A DNA stretch of 64,000 nucleotides from Leuconostoc fallax KCTC 3537 (GTDB lineage Bacteria > Bacillota > Bacilli > Lactobacillales > Lactobacillaceae). Under the pieces are notes generated by a model. The model searched no databases, had not been told where the DNA came from, and saw only the letters and a list, made by a program, of their open reading frames with translations. Where the stretch lies: NCBI RefSeq assembly GCF_000165675.1, contig NZ_AEIZ01000010.1, positions 43,947 through 107,946 on the forward strand, given 5' to 3'. Positions within the stretch are counted from its first letter, which is position 1; each line of letters begins with the position of its first letter. Below are positions 1 through 10,088 of the stretch, in pieces. The position numbers and the translations under genes are program-made.

Positions 1-1033
1 TCATTTGAACTTTTTCTTGCCGTTTTGGATCACCAGCATAAACACTTTCTCCCAGCATATCTGGCCAATGCTGTCGTATTATGTCAAGTAATGGTGCCAA
101 ATCCTTTATTTTAGGGACAAATAGCAAAAATCTTTGGCCTGATTGGTAATAACGTGATAATTGTTGATGCAAAGTAGGTGGTACTGTTGGTTGACGTTTC
201 TTTTTACGCCAATCACCAACATACCGTACCGTTATTTGTGGTAATAAATGTTGATGAAAGCGCAATGGCAAATAAGATACAGATAATTTTTTACGTTTGA
301 CTTGTCGTTGTAGTTGGGGCGTTGGTGTCGCTGTTAAATAAATTTGTGTTCGATCTATCTTGCTTGCTTGTTCAACAGCATAAGCAAGCATTCGGTCTCC
401 AGCAAAAGGAAAACTATCAACTTCATCAATAATAAGCAAATCAAATGCACGATAAAAACGTAGCAATTGGTGTGTTGTCGCTAATACCAACTGTGTGTAA
501 CGATACGGCAATGGCTGTTGCCCATGTAAAACAACCATATCACTCTTAGAAAATGCTTGTTCTAAACGCGGTGCAAGTTCAACAATCACATCAACCCTCG
601 GAGAAACAATACCAATACGCAAATGCGCATTCAATGCCGTATGAAGCAACGGAAAAAGCATCTCCGTTTTACCAGCACCTGTAACTGCCCACACCAAGTG
701 ATTTTGCTGTTGTTTTAATTTTTGTACTAAAACTTGGCTTACTTCGTTTTGTTGTGGTGTCAACGTCCCTGTCCAAGTTAGCATATGTTTTTGATTAAAA
801 TGGTTTGGCTCTGGTAATGTTAAAAAATGATCCAACGAGCTTACTCGTCCTAAAGCCAAACACTGACGGCAATAAAATTGTTGACGCGGTAATCGCTCCA
901 GATTACGACAGCCACATCTTTGACAGGTGTTCCCCTTAAATGTTGGCAATATTTCACAATTTTTAACAGGTTGTGCGACTACCTTGGGCCAAGTGACCAG
1001 GCGCCCATATAAACTTTCTGGCTGAATTATCAT
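1..1033 (-). CDS. comFA: ComFA, competence DNA-uptake helicase (C-terminus beyond window)
   Basis: ATP-dependent DNA translocase that helps pull transforming DNA through the membrane channel. The reverse strand reads open from ATG at 1033 to the window edge, about 344 residues. A four-cysteine zinc module (CQRCG and CRQC, residues ~38-60) precedes a Walker A motif (VTGAGKTEM, ~120), a DEVD box (LIIDEVDSFPF) and a TATPT motif III, the order found in ComFA. The start is supported by AAAGGA about 10 bases upstream. The family is usually 400-450 residues, so roughly the last quarter is outside the window. comFC normally follows comFA but would lie off the left edge. The gene is divergent from the yigZ-like gene. 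Confidence 0.9.
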   Translation of the reverse strand, partial: MIIQPESLYGRLVTWPKVVAQPVKNCEILPTFKGNTCQRCGCRNLERLPRQQFYCRQCLALGRVSSLDHFLTLPEPNHFNQKHMLTWTGTLTPQQNEVSQVLVQKLKQQQNHLVWAVTGAGKTEMLFPLLHTALNAHLRIGIVSPRVDVIVELAPRLEQAFSKSDMVVLHGQQPLPYRYTQLVLATTHQLLRFYRAFDLLIIDEVDSFPFAGDRMLAYAVEQASKIDRTQIYLTATPTPQLQRQVKRKKLSVSYLPLRFHQHLLPQITVRYVGDWRKKKRQPTVPPTLHQQLSRYYQSGQRFLLFVPKIKDLAPLLDIIRQHWPDMLGESVYAGDPKRQEKVQM

Positions 1034-1067
1034 GAAAAAAAGATCCTTTCATGATATAGTACGAATT

Positions 1068-1703
1068 ATGACACAATATCTAACAATTCAACCACAACAG
1101 TTTACTTGGGAACAAGACATTAAAAAGTCCCGTTTTATTCTTAATATTGCCCGTGTCACAACGGAAGAACAAGCGCAGGCATTCATTAATCAAATGAATA
1201 AACAGCATCATAAGGCAACGCATAACGTTTTTGCTTATATGCTCGGTGACACTGATCACATTCAACGCTATAGTGATAATGGCGAGCCGAGCGGCACTGC
1301 TGGTGTCCCAATGTTGGAAGTCCTACAAAAGCGAGGACTCCATGATATTGTTGCTGTTGTGACACGTTATTTCGGCGGCATCAAGTTAGGTGCTGGTGGA
1401 TTAATTCGTGCTTATTCAGGGACAGTCGCTGACGGGTTAACACAAACAACGCTCGTTCAGCGTGTGACACGTCAAGCTATAACTATCACGACGAGCTATA
1501 AAAACCACCCTATATTAGAACACTGGCTTACCGAGCATGATTTTGAGATAATGCGTACTGAATATGACACAGCTGTTCATATTGTCGTGCCAGTTGCTGA
1601 AGCAACTGTTACCGATTTCATTGCTCAAGTCACTGATTTATTAGCTGGAAATGCCACAACCAGCATTGGTGAAACTATATTTTTTGAAATACCAATGACA
1701 TGA
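1068..1703 (+). CDS. YigZ/IMPACT family protein
   Basis: Member of the YigZ/IMPACT family, proteins of uncertain biochemical role linked in eukaryotes to control of Gcn2 translation stress. About 211 residues. The family signature is clear: YSDNGEPSGTAGVPML followed by VTRYFGGIKLGAGGL. An in-frame ATG exists at 1032 but would overlap the comFA start. I prefer ATG 1068, whose product begins MTQYLTIQ, as in relatives. Neither start has a strong Shine-Dalgarno; a TATAGT -10-like box lies at 1055-1060. In many Firmicutes yigZ sits beside comFA, as here. Confidence 0.85.
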   Translation: MTQYLTIQPQQFTWEQDIKKSRFILNIARVTTEEQAQAFINQMNKQHHKATHNVFAYMLGDTDHIQRYSDNGEPSGTAGVPMLEVLQKRGLHDIVAVVTRYFGGIKLGAGGLIRAYSGTVADGLTQTTLVQRVTRQAITITTSYKNHPILEHWLTEHDFEIMRTEYDTAVHIVVPVAEATVTDFIAQVTDLLAGNATTSIGETIFFEIPMT

Positions 1704-1708
1704 TGTTC

Positions 1709-1737
1709 TTCCATAACAACGTAAAATAGTTTATAAT
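1709..1737 (+). promoter_or_regulatory. Promoter for tRNA-Arg
   Basis: A perfect TATAAT (1732-1737) follows a weak -35 (TTCCAT, 1709-1714) after 17 bases, and the tRNA begins 15 bases downstream. Inferred from consensus match only. Confidence 0.5.
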
Positions 1738-1751
1738 TGAGTAGTTGTTTT

Positions 1752-1823
1752 GCGCGGTTAGTGTAATGGATCGCACGCAAGATTCCGGTTCTTGAAATCC
1801 GGGTTCGACTCCCGGATCGCGCA
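1752..1823 (+). tRNA. tRNA-Arg (anticodon CCG)
   Basis: Folds as a complete cloverleaf. The acceptor GCGCGGT pairs with ATCGCGC, the D stem is GTGT/GCAC, the anticodon stem is CAAGA/TCTTG with loop TTCCGGT (anticodon CCG, reading CGG), and the T arm is CCGGG-TTCGACT-CCCGG. The discriminator is A and CCA is not encoded. It is a single gene followed directly by its own terminator. Confidence 0.95.
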
Positions 1824-1830
1824 TCTAAAA

Positions 1831-1856
1831 AGCCACTTAAAGTGGCTTTTTTCTTT
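1831..1856 (+). terminator. Rho-independent terminator of tRNA-Arg
   Basis: Perfect 8-bp stem AGCCACTT/AAGTGGCT with a one-base loop, followed by a T-rich run, eight bases after the tRNA 3' end. Confidence 0.85.
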
Positions 1857-1902
1857 TATTTTCGTTTATAATAATAGTTACATTAAAGAAATAGGAAAAA
1901 AC

Positions 1903-2700
1903 ATGAGTGAATCATCATGGCAGCGATTAGTTGTCAAAGTCGGAACAAGTACATTAGTCGATCCAGCAGGTCATATTAAATATCCTGTGATTAACCGACT
2001 CGCACAAACATTATCATCATTACAGCAAAATGGTCATCATGTCATTCTTGTCACATCTGGAGCTGTAGGCATTGCTTTAGAACAAATGTCGTTGTCACAA
2101 CGTCCATCTTCTATCCCGCATCAACAGGCATTGGCTGCCTTAGGACAAGGTTATTTGATGTCCATTTATAATCAAAGTTTTGCTTTTTATCATCAACTCA
2201 CAGGACAAGTATTGCTCACCTATGACGTATTTGACAATCCTAAAATGCGACACAATATGATTAATGCGCTAGAAACAATGCTCGCACAACACATTATCCC
2301 TGTTATCAACGAAAATGATGTTATTGCCGTCGACGAGATGGATCATCGGCATTCATTCGGTGATAATGATAAATTAGCTGCTATGGTTGCCCAAGAAGTC
2401 AATGCAGATGGCCTCATTGTACTCAGTGACGTTGATGCCTTATATACTAGCAACCCCGCTTTAAATGCAGATGCTAAACCGATACATCGTGTCTATGAAA
2501 TTACAGATGCTATTAGATGTAGCGCAACGGGTTCAACTTCTAATTTTGGTACAGGTGGTATGGCAACCAAGCTTGCAGCTGCTGAAATCATGTTACTTAA
2601 TCATAGTAAGATGGTCCTCATTAATGGCGACAATCCGGCACTCATTTTAGACGTTGTTAAAGGTAAACAAATCGGGACACTTTTCGAGGAGGAAAAATGA
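1903..2700 (+). CDS. proB: Glutamate 5-kinase
   Basis: Phosphorylates L-glutamate to gamma-glutamyl phosphate, the first step of proline synthesis. About 265 residues of the amino-acid kinase fold: VVKVGTSTL at the N-terminus, SGAVGIAL, NENDVIAVDEM and the FGTGGMATKL loop. The PUA domain of longer ProB proteins is absent, as is common in lactobacilli. The reading frame runs back into the tRNA, but ATG 1903 with AGGAAA ten bases upstream gives the family start. TATAAT at 1867-1872 is a likely -10. The stop overlaps the proA start (ATGA), so the two are translationally coupled. Confidence 0.95.
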   Translation: MSESSWQRLVVKVGTSTLVDPAGHIKYPVINRLAQTLSSLQQNGHHVILVTSGAVGIALEQMSLSQRPSSIPHQQALAALGQGYLMSIYNQSFAFYHQLTGQVLLTYDVFDNPKMRHNMINALETMLAQHIIPVINENDVIAVDEMDHRHSFGDNDKLAAMVAQEVNADGLIVLSDVDALYTSNPALNADAKPIHRVYEITDAIRCSATGSTSNFGTGGMATKLAAAEIMLLNHSKMVLINGDNPALILDVVKGKQIGTLFEEEK

Positions 2701-3941
2701 CATTATTAGAAACATTAGGTCGTCAAGCTAAACAGGCGACATCCGCAATTGCTAATTTATCATTAGACACACGCAATGCCATTCTAGAAACGATGGCACA
2801 AGCTTTAGAAAACCAACAAGATAGCATTATCACTGCCAACAAAAAGGACTTGGCACAATATCAAGCAACCCTATCAGGTCCTATGCAAAAGCGCCTTACT
2901 CTGACTGCCCAAGATATTCATAATATCGCAGTGTCATTACGTGCAGTCATTGATTTACCTGATCCTTTAGCTGGTCCATATCCAACTTGGCATAATCATG
3001 CTGATCTTAAAATCATTAAAAAGACAGTACCCTTAGGCGTCGTTGCTATGATATACGAAGCACGGCCTAATGTCACTGTCGATGCTGCTGCATTAGCCAT
3101 CAAATCAGGTAATGCAATCATTTTACGTGGTGGAAAAGAAGCTTTAAACACAAATATAGTACTCACCCATATTTTACGGCAAGCATTACAACAACATAAT
3201 CTCAATCCTAATATTATTCAGTTAATCACGGATACGAGCCATGAAACAGTAGCTGAATTGCTCCATTTACGCCAAGCGATTGATGTTTTGATTCCTAGAG
3301 GATCTGCAAAGTTCATTGATTTTGTTGTCAAAAATGCAACTGTACCGGTGATTGAAACTGGTGCTGGGAATACACATATTTTCGTTGACGACACCATGGA
3401 TGAAAATAAAGCAATTCAAATTATCATTAACGCTAAAACACAAAAACCATCCGTCTGCAATGCCGCTGAAAAGCTCTTAATTCACGAAAACATCGCTGAA
3501 ACATTTTTACCTAAAATTGCTAATGCGTTAATCGATGCGGGTGTTACTTTACGTGGTGATGAGGCTAGCCAAGCAATTGTTAGCAACATTCAACCTGCTA
3601 CTGACCAAGATTGGTCTACTGAATATAACGACCTCATAATGGCTGTTCACATTGTTAAGAATATTGATGATGCGATTGATTGGATTAATCAATATACAAC
3701 ACATCACTCAGAAACCATTATTAGTACTCATCCACAGCATGTCACACAGTTTATGAATGCTATAGATGCTGCTGTCGTTTATCAAAATGCGTCTAGTCGA
3801 TTTACTGATGGCTTTGAGTTCGGTTTTGGTGCCGAGATTGGTATTTCGACCCAGAAACTACATGCCCGTGGTCCGATGGGCTTACCAGCGCTAACAACCA
3901 TTAAATATGAAATTTATGGCGATGGCCAAATTAGAGAATAA
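2697..3941 (+). CDS. proA: Gamma-glutamyl phosphate reductase
   Basis: NADPH-dependent reduction of gamma-glutamyl phosphate to glutamate semialdehyde, the second proline step. 414 residues, the usual length. The aldehyde-dehydrogenase-fold catalytic segment KTQKPSVCNAAEKLL carries the nucleophilic Cys; IYEARPNVTVDAAALAIKSGNAI and FGAEIGISTQKLHARGPMGL are diagnostic. GAGG lies just before the ATG inside the proB end. proC is not in the window, so the final reduction must be encoded elsewhere. Confidence 0.96.
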   Translation: MTLLETLGRQAKQATSAIANLSLDTRNAILETMAQALENQQDSIITANKKDLAQYQATLSGPMQKRLTLTAQDIHNIAVSLRAVIDLPDPLAGPYPTWHNHADLKIIKKTVPLGVVAMIYEARPNVTVDAAALAIKSGNAIILRGGKEALNTNIVLTHILRQALQQHNLNPNIIQLITDTSHETVAELLHLRQAIDVLIPRGSAKFIDFVVKNATVPVIETGAGNTHIFVDDTMDENKAIQIIINAKTQKPSVCNAAEKLLIHENIAETFLPKIANALIDAGVTLRGDEASQAIVSNIQPATDQDWSTEYNDLIMAVHIVKNIDDAIDWINQYTTHHSETIISTHPQHVTQFMNAIDAAVVYQNASSRFTDGFEFGFGAEIGISTQKLHARGPMGLPALTTIKYEIYGDGQIRE

Positions 3942-3977
3942 AAAACACCTGGTGATTACTCACTAGGTGTTTTTTAG
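3940..3977 (+). terminator. Terminator of proBA
   Basis: Imperfect stem ACACCTgGTGA/TCACtAGGTGT with a short loop and a T6 tail immediately after the proA stop. It would also work weakly on the reverse strand. Confidence 0.85.
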
Positions 3978-3989
3978 GTTTTAATGTCA

Positions 3990-5201
3990 TCAATTTAGTC
4001 GGATCGATCGGTTTTGGTGGGATAATCGGTACTTTTTATAGTAACGCCACGGTTGTGTCGCATCAAATTCAATATCCGTTGTGACCGGCAAACCATTTTT
4101 AAACATTGACAATAAGCGTCTTTTCAATGGATCAGGAATACCAAGTAATGCAAAATCACTCGGTGAAATGGCATATCGAATAGCTTTTTCATCGTTATTG
4201 CTCACTTTTTGGACCCAGTTCGGCTCGACAATTAACTCACGCGCCATGGCAGCCAATGTTACGCCATTATCTAATAAATCTTCAACGTCCTGTGGTCGTT
4301 TAAGCAAACCAGCAACCATTAACGGATAATTCACAGGTAATATTTTTCGGTAATGTTGCACAATCGTTTCCTGATCATTTTTATCTCTAAATGGTGTTTG
4401 ACGGGCATCTTTTAATGATAAATGTAAATAATCAATCGGTAACTGAATTAATTTTTCAGTAAATAACAAAGAATCCGATAAAGTCAAACCTGGTGTTATC
4501 GTTTCTTCTGGGGATTGTCGATAGCCCAGCACAAATGGTCGTGTTGCATACCGGGCAATAATCTGTGATACTTTACCCACAACGGCCAATGGAAAACGCA
4601 TACGCTTTTCCAAAGTGCCACCCCATATATCTTCACGTTGATTACTATCTGGTGACAAAAACTGTTGTAATAAATAGAGATTCGCGCCGTGTAGCTCAAC
4701 ACCATCAAAACCGGCTAGAATCGCACGTTTGGTTGCTTGAGCAAAATCATCAATAATTTCGACAATTTCATCATGAGTTAATGCACGTGGTGTTTCATGT
4801 TGCCCATGTGGATAAGGCCGACTTGAAGCAGAAATAGGTTGCTTACCACGTAATATAGCTGTTGTTGATTGTCGACCTGCTGAAAAAAGTTGCAAAACAG
4901 CTTTAGCGCCTTGTGACTGAATGGCACTAGCTAATTGACTAAGACCAGGAATTTTATCATCATCTGCCGCTGATAAACCACCTTCAAACCCTTTGCCCAT
5001 ATTGTGTACATGTGCAACTTCGGTAATAATCATGCCTGGTCCAGCACTGCGCATGCGATAATAATTCAATTCATTTTCTGTCACTGAACCGTCTTCAAAA
5101 GAAGACCACATCGTCGTTGGTGCCATAACGATGTGGTTACGCAAGGTCATATTTTGCTTAGAAAATGTATAATGATCTAAAAAATCATAGTTCATTGTCA
5201 T
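3990..5201 (-). CDS. NADH:flavin oxidoreductase, Old Yellow Enzyme family
   Basis: FMN-dependent NAD(P)H oxidoreductase of the OYE/2,4-dienoyl-CoA reductase TIM-barrel type, typically reducing activated C=C bonds; the substrate is unknown. About 403 residues. Motifs: NHIVMAPTTMWSS near the N-terminus, HGANLYLLQQFLSP with the FMN/substrate His-Asn pair, and REDIWGGTLEKRMRFP, the OYE signature. No C-terminal 4Fe-4S/FAD domain is present, so it is a single-domain enzyme. AGGAGAG precedes ATG 5201 and a second ATG at 5195; either could be used. The longer in-frame start would overlap the upstream gene. Co-directional with the hypothetical gene upstream (25-base gap), probably one transcript. Confidence 0.88.
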   Translation of the reverse strand: MTMNYDFLDHYTFSKQNMTLRNHIVMAPTTMWSSFEDGSVTENELNYYRMRSAGPGMIITEVAHVHNMGKGFEGGLSAADDDKIPGLSQLASAIQSQGAKAVLQLFSAGRQSTTAILRGKQPISASSRPYPHGQHETPRALTHDEIVEIIDDFAQATKRAILAGFDGVELHGANLYLLQQFLSPDSNQREDIWGGTLEKRMRFPLAVVGKVSQIIARYATRPFVLGYRQSPEETITPGLTLSDSLLFTEKLIQLPIDYLHLSLKDARQTPFRDKNDQETIVQHYRKILPVNYPLMVAGLLKRPQDVEDLLDNGVTLAAMARELIVEPNWVQKVSNNDEKAIRYAISPSDFALLGIPDPLKRRLLSMFKNGLPVTTDIEFDATQPWRYYKKYRLSHQNRSIRLN

Positions 5202-5226
5202 TTCTCTCCTAGCCTCTAATTGTTGA

Positions 5227-5757
5227 TTAATCGGGTAATATAATTTGTGTCCCACCATTATCATTTTGTTGTGCTTTTTCTTGCACTAAATGACTTGGAA
5301 ATAGAGTCACTTCACGTTGATCAAAACCAATAATTGAAGAACCTAACACACGTGTAATGAGCGTCATCAATCGTTCTTCATAGCTTTCTTTTTCAATGGC
5401 TTCGATTTCTGGCTTTAATCCTTGTTGAAACATATTCAAATGAACCTGTGGTATTAATGCATATTCGCGCCCGACAAGTGCTGCCCACTCTTCTAATAGG
5501 CCATCTGGAATCTCATCGTCTTCTGCAATTAAAGGCATAAAGTTAATACTAAACGTATTGTCCGATTCATCGTCAGGGTTAAACTGCTCTGGCGTTAACG
5601 TCCCCTGCGTCATTTCTTTAGCGTAATCAAAGTTAAAGGGTCGTTGTTCATCAAAAATATGAATGAACCCCTTCGTTTGTTGTGAGTCATCATCTAAATC
5701 TACGACGCGTAAAATACGCTCTCGCTGTCCTTGAAACAATTGTTGTGTGTAATACAT
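5227..5757 (-). CDS. Hypothetical acidic cytoplasmic protein
   Basis: 176 residues, not recognised. It is strongly acidic (several DDD, EDDE and PDDES clusters), with no membrane segment, signal peptide or cysteine, so probably a soluble cytoplasmic protein. A GGGAG sequence lies upstream of ATG 5757. It is followed at 25 bases by the OYE-family gene on the same strand and lies downstream of the adh terminator, so it likely has its own promoter. No function assigned. Confidence 0.7.
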   Translation of the reverse strand: MYYTQQLFQGQRERILRVVDLDDDSQQTKGFIHIFDEQRPFNFDYAKEMTQGTLTPEQFNPDDESDNTFSINFMPLIAEDDEIPDGLLEEWAALVGREYALIPQVHLNMFQQGLKPEIEAIEKESYEERLMTLITRVLGSSIIGFDQREVTLFPSHLVQEKAQQNDNGGTQIILPD

Positions 5758-5804
5758 TTACTTTGTCTCCCAACTAGAATCATTTACTCAAGTTTAACAT
5801 ATTA

Positions 5805-5837
5805 AAATAAAAAGGCTGTGATCTAACCACAGCCTAG
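5805..5837 (-). terminator. Terminator of adh
   Basis: On the minus strand GGCTGTG/CACAGCC with a 7-base loop is followed by TTTTTATTTT, 17 bases after the adh stop. Confidence 0.85.
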
Positions 5838-5853
5838 ACATAACATTTTTAAA

Positions 5854-6912
5854 TTATAGTGATGTAAAGTCAAATACCTTACGTCCAGTAATCTTACCCT
5901 TCTTCATTTCATCAACAACATCATTGATATCACGGAAATCAACGCGTTCAACAATTGGCTTAACCTTACCTTCAGCACCAAACTGGAAAGCCTCTGATAG
6001 ATCTTGACGTGTACCAACTAATGAACCACGAACCTCGATACCGTCCAAAACTGTCTTAGCAATGTTCAATGACATATCACCTTGTGGCAAAGCAACGGCA
6101 ACTAACTTTCCCATTGGACGTAATGCATTAACAGCTTGTGAGAATGCTGCATCATTAACAGCAGTCACTTGGGCATTATGAACGCCACCTGTTGCTTTTT
6201 GGATTTCTTGTGCAACATTGATACCTGGTTGCTTACGGTTAATCAATACTTCCGCACCATTTTGATGTGCTGCCTCTAACTTATCAGGGTTCCCATCAAC
6301 AACGGCAACATGAGCACCAAATACACTATGTGCATACTGAACAGCCAAGTTACCAAGACCACCAGCACCATGAACAGATACCCACTGTCCTGGCTTAGTC
6401 TCCCCAACCTTAAGTGACTTATACATTGTCACACCAGCACAAGTAATTGATGATGCTTCCATTGGATCCAAACCTTCTGGAACCTTAACAGCGTACTTAG
6501 CATTTACAACCACTTGTTGTGCCATTGCACCGTCAACTGTATAACCTGAGTTACGAACATTACGACAGAATGTTTCGTTACCTGTAATACAGAACTCGCA
6601 ACCACCACAGGCGTCATAAAACCATGCAATAGAAACACGGTCGCCAACTTTCAAATAATCTGAAGCACCTTCACCAAGCTTGGCAACACGACCAACACCT
6701 TCATGACCGATAACGCGACGGAACTTACCATTACGTTGACCAAGTTCGTTGGGGTTACCAAAGTCACCGCCGGCAACGTGCAAGTCAGTATGACAAAGAC
6801 CACAATATTCAACGTCAACTAACGCTTCGCCAAATGATAATTGGCGTGGTTGCCAATCATCAATCAAATCAACATAACCATCTGGTGTTTCACGAACAAC
6901 TGCTGCTTTCAT
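5854..6912 (-). CDS. adhP: Zinc-dependent alcohol dehydrogenase, AdhP type
   Basis: Medium-chain Zn alcohol dehydrogenase interconverting ethanol and acetaldehyde with NAD(H). 352 residues, the standard length. Catalytic zinc ligands: C in [11 protein letters not shown] in GHEGVG, and the later C in ITCAGVT. The structural zinc cluster is [16 protein letters not shown]. The NAD fold [11 protein letters not shown] lies near 175. In heterofermentative lactic acid bacteria such enzymes regenerate NAD from the phosphoketolase route. GAGGAAAG precedes the ATG and a consensus promoter lies upstream. Confidence 0.95.
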   Translation of the reverse strand: MKAAVVRETPDGYVDLIDDWQPRQLSFGEALVDVEYCGLCHTDLHVAGGDFGNPNELGQRNGKFRRVIGHEGVGRVAKLGEGASDYLKVGDRVSIAWFYDACGGCEFCITGNETFCRNVRNSGYTVDGAMAQQVVVNAKYAVKVPEGLDPMEASSITCAGVTMYKSLKVGETKPGQWVSVHGAGGLGNLAVQYAHSVFGAHVAVVDGNPDKLEAAHQNGAEVLINRKQPGINVAQEIQKATGGVHNAQVTAVNDAAFSQAVNALRPMGKLVAVALPQGDMSLNIAKTVLDGIEVRGSLVGTRQDLSEAFQFGAEGKVKPIVERVDFRDINDVVDEMKKGKITGRKVFDFTSL

Positions 6913-6955
6913 GTTTCTTTCCTCTTATCTTATATGTGAATTTATTTACAATTAA

Positions 6956-6984
6956 ATTATAACGACTTTTCCTTAAAAAGTAAA
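6956..6984 (-). promoter_or_regulatory. Promoter of adhP
   Basis: On the minus strand TTTACT, 17-base spacer, then perfect TATAAT, about 45 bases before the adhP ATG. Confidence 0.75.
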
Positions 6985-7011
6985 CTATTCACTGATTATT
7001 TTTACACTATT

Positions 7012-7034
7012 AAAAAGTAACAAGTTACCTTTTT
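7012..7034 (-). promoter_or_regulatory. Near-palindrome upstream of the adhP promoter
   Basis: AAAAAGTAAC-aa-GTTACcTTTTT, a 23-base imperfect inverted repeat 27 bases beyond the adhP -35. The position suits an activator or operator site. No regulator gene adjoins it; assignment is inference. Confidence 0.35.
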
Positions 7035-7049
7035 CACTTTATAAATAAA

Positions 7050-7075
7050 ATAAAAAGCACCAAAAGGTGCTTTGA
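7050..7075 (-). terminator. Terminator of trpS
   Basis: Perfect 8-bp stem AAAGCACC/GGTGCTTT with a tetraloop, then a T-rich run on the minus strand, directly after the trpS stop. Confidence 0.88.
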
Positions 7076-8124
<1,049 letters not shown>

Positions 8125-8159
8125 CTATCAGATAAATAATCTATTTTTATGAAAATAAA

Positions 8160-8188
8160 TTGACAAAAAATGTGATAAACATTAGAAT
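8160..8188 (+). promoter_or_regulatory. Promoter of the panE-like gene
   Basis: TTGACA (8160-8165), 17 bases, TAGAAT (8183-8188), followed at 14 bases by the GGAGGTG ribosome site of the gene. Confidence 0.82.
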
Positions 8189-8214
8189 AATATCATTATA
8201 CGGAGGTGACGTTT

Positions 8215-9201
8215 ATGAAATACGCAATAGTTGGTGCTGGTGCAATGGGATTACGATATGGTATTTTGCTACAGGAAAATGCCGGTGTCCCCGTTGATTT
8301 TATTGAGCCTATTCAGGCAAGTCTCGATGCGATTCAGGCACAAGGGAATAAAGTTTGGAAATCACGCGATCATGAAGACCGGCATCTTATCGATATTAAT
8401 ATTTTCTCACCTGAAGCGTACAACGGTGATCCAGATGTTTGGATCTTCTTTATGAAGCAAATGCAATTACAAGATGCCTTAGACCGCTTATCATCTAAGT
8501 TCAAATCCCATCAAACGGCACTTGGTGCTATGAATGGCATGGGACATATTGAAAAATTAGAAAAATACTTTGACCAAGACAAAATCATTGGTGGTACAGC
8601 GATGATTGCCACTGTGTTAAATGATTATGGTGATGTTGACTTCATGGGAAAAGAAGGTGCAGGCTCCTCCGTCTATGCTAATTTAACGCAACAGGATTCT
8701 GAAACCATTCGTGCGCTTGAACAAGATTTTCAAGCAGCACATCTCAACCCTAGTATCACCAATAATTTTATGGGTACTTTACTGACTAAAGTATTTTTCA
8801 ATGCGGTTGAAAACTCTATAGCCACAATGTTCCAATCACGTATGGGTGAACTCATGGCATATGATACTTTCTTAGAAGGTGTTGCTCGTCCATTAATCAA
8901 TGAAGCGTACGATGCAGCCGAAGCAGCAGGCATCACCCTAATCGAAAGTCGAGATGATATGGTCAAACAAGTGGATTATGTTTCTAATGTGGCCAATCCT
9001 TTGCACTTCCCTTCAATGTATCAAGATTTTGTCAAAGGACGGCCCACAGAAGTCGATTACATTAATGGTTGGATTGCAGATTTGGCAGAGAAGAATGGTT
9101 TGCAAGCGCCAAATCATCGACTCGTTACACATTTCGTTCATCTTGCAGAAGCAATGCGCGAATTTAATCCGCCAGTTAACCAACTATTGCCTAAAGCCTA
9201 A
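8215..9201 (+). CDS. Ketopantoate reductase family protein (ApbA/PanE-like)
   Basis: NADPH-dependent 2-keto acid reductase; the family makes pantoate for coenzyme A or other 2-hydroxy acids. About 328 residues. The N-terminal Rossmann motif is IVGAGAMG and the C-terminal helical domain carries FFNAVENSIATMF, the region of the catalytic Lys/Asn. ATG 8215 is chosen because GGAGGTG ends six bases before it. Lactic acid bacteria often carry several paralogues, and no panB or panC adjoins it, so the exact substrate is uncertain and I do not assign a symbol. Confidence 0.8.
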   Translation: MKYAIVGAGAMGLRYGILLQENAGVPVDFIEPIQASLDAIQAQGNKVWKSRDHEDRHLIDINIFSPEAYNGDPDVWIFFMKQMQLQDALDRLSSKFKSHQTALGAMNGMGHIEKLEKYFDQDKIIGGTAMIATVLNDYGDVDFMGKEGAGSSVYANLTQQDSETIRALEQDFQAAHLNPSITNNFMGTLLTKVFFNAVENSIATMFQSRMGELMAYDTFLEGVARPLINEAYDAAEAAGITLIESRDDMVKQVDYVSNVANPLHFPSMYQDFVKGRPTEVDYINGWIADLAEKNGLQAPNHRLVTHFVHLAEAMREFNPPVNQLLPKA

Positions 9202-9245
9202 ATCATTTGTACTGATTAATCTTTACACTAATTTATAATTTTACC

Positions 9246-9274
9246 TTGTTTCAATCGCCGGACTTATTTATACT
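9246..9274 (+). promoter_or_regulatory. Promoter of the first PAP2 gene
   Basis: TTGTTT (9246-9251), 17 bases, TATACT (9269-9274). It lies inside a wide inverted repeat with 9-bp arms, TTTACACTA (9232-9240) and TAGTGTAAA (9280-9288). Confidence 0.65.
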
Positions 9275-9310
9275 AGGGGTAGTGTAAAATTTAATATTTT
9301 GGAGTACCTC

Positions 9311-9979
9311 ATGATTATTTCCGTCGAGAAGAAACAGATACGTCGTGCAATAATTGCCTTTATCGTCATGCTTCTATTAGGATTATTAGTTAAAATCAAC
9401 TTTTTCTTTCCTATTAAAGTGGATGAGGCTATCTACAATTTCTTTGATAAGGTTCAAACACCTTTAGGAGATGTAATAATGTCAATTAGTACATTCCTTG
9501 GTGAACCAACTATTGACATTATATACGCGGTTGTCTTATCAGTGATTTTGGTAATTGCACGCTTAAAAATACCAGCAATGTGGGTTATCGCAACAGTTCT
9601 TAGCGGTGACGTTGTTGGTTATATCTTAAAGCATTTATTTGCTAGAGCACGACCAAGTGGCCATTTGTTAACAGATAGTGGATTTTCATTTCCGAGTGGT
9701 CATTCCTTAGGTATCACAATGATTATCATGATTCTGTTGATTCTAGTGATTCCGAATATTAACAGTTCACGAACTAGAATGTGGCTGACTTGGATCCTTT
9801 GGACATTTGGTGCATTGACATTGATGTCTAGAATTTATTTAAAGGCGCATTACTTCTCAGATATACTATCTGGTGCATTATTAGCCTATGCATGGGTTAT
9901 TCTAACTGCATGGTGTTATCCAATCGTTGCTAATTGCCTCAAACAAAAAATTCCTTTCTTCAAAAATGAAGAAATCTAA
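9311..9979 (+). CDS. PAP2-family membrane phosphatase
   Basis: Integral membrane acid phosphatase of the PAP2 superfamily, acting on lipid phosphates such as undecaprenyl pyrophosphate or phosphatidic acid. About 222 residues with roughly six hydrophobic segments. All three active-site motifs are present: KHLFARARPSG, FPSGHSLG and SRIYLKAHYFSD. ATG 9311 follows GGAG by six bases; the in-frame TTG at 9299 is disfavoured. Monocistronic between its own promoter and terminator. The substrate cannot be told from sequence. Confidence 0.88.
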   Translation: MIISVEKKQIRRAIIAFIVMLLLGLLVKINFFFPIKVDEAIYNFFDKVQTPLGDVIMSISTFLGEPTIDIIYAVVLSVILVIARLKIPAMWVIATVLSGDVVGYILKHLFARARPSGHLLTDSGFSFPSGHSLGITMIIMILLILVIPNINSSRTRMWLTWILWTFGALTLMSRIYLKAHYFSDILSGALLAYAWVILTAWCYPIVANCLKQKIPFFKNEEI

Positions 9980-9987
9980 TAGCACAT

Positions 9988-10018
9988 AAAAAAGCACTTT
10001 ATCCGAAGTGCTTTTTTA
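9988..10018 (+). terminator. Terminator of the first PAP2 gene
   Basis: 8-bp stem AAGCACTT/AAGTGCTT with a six-base loop and a T7 run. Confidence 0.88.
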
Positions 10019-10043
10019 TTGCGTTCATTTACTGATAGGCAAA

Positions 10044-10080
10044 TAAAAATCACCAGTGATTGTCCACTAGTGATTTTTAC
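10044..10080 (-). terminator. Terminator of the mntH-uspA unit
   Basis: AAAAATCACcAGTGA/TCACTaGTGATTTTT hairpin just past the uspA stop on the minus strand, ending in a T-rich run. Confidence 0.82.
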
Positions 10081-10088
10081 TACTATTA

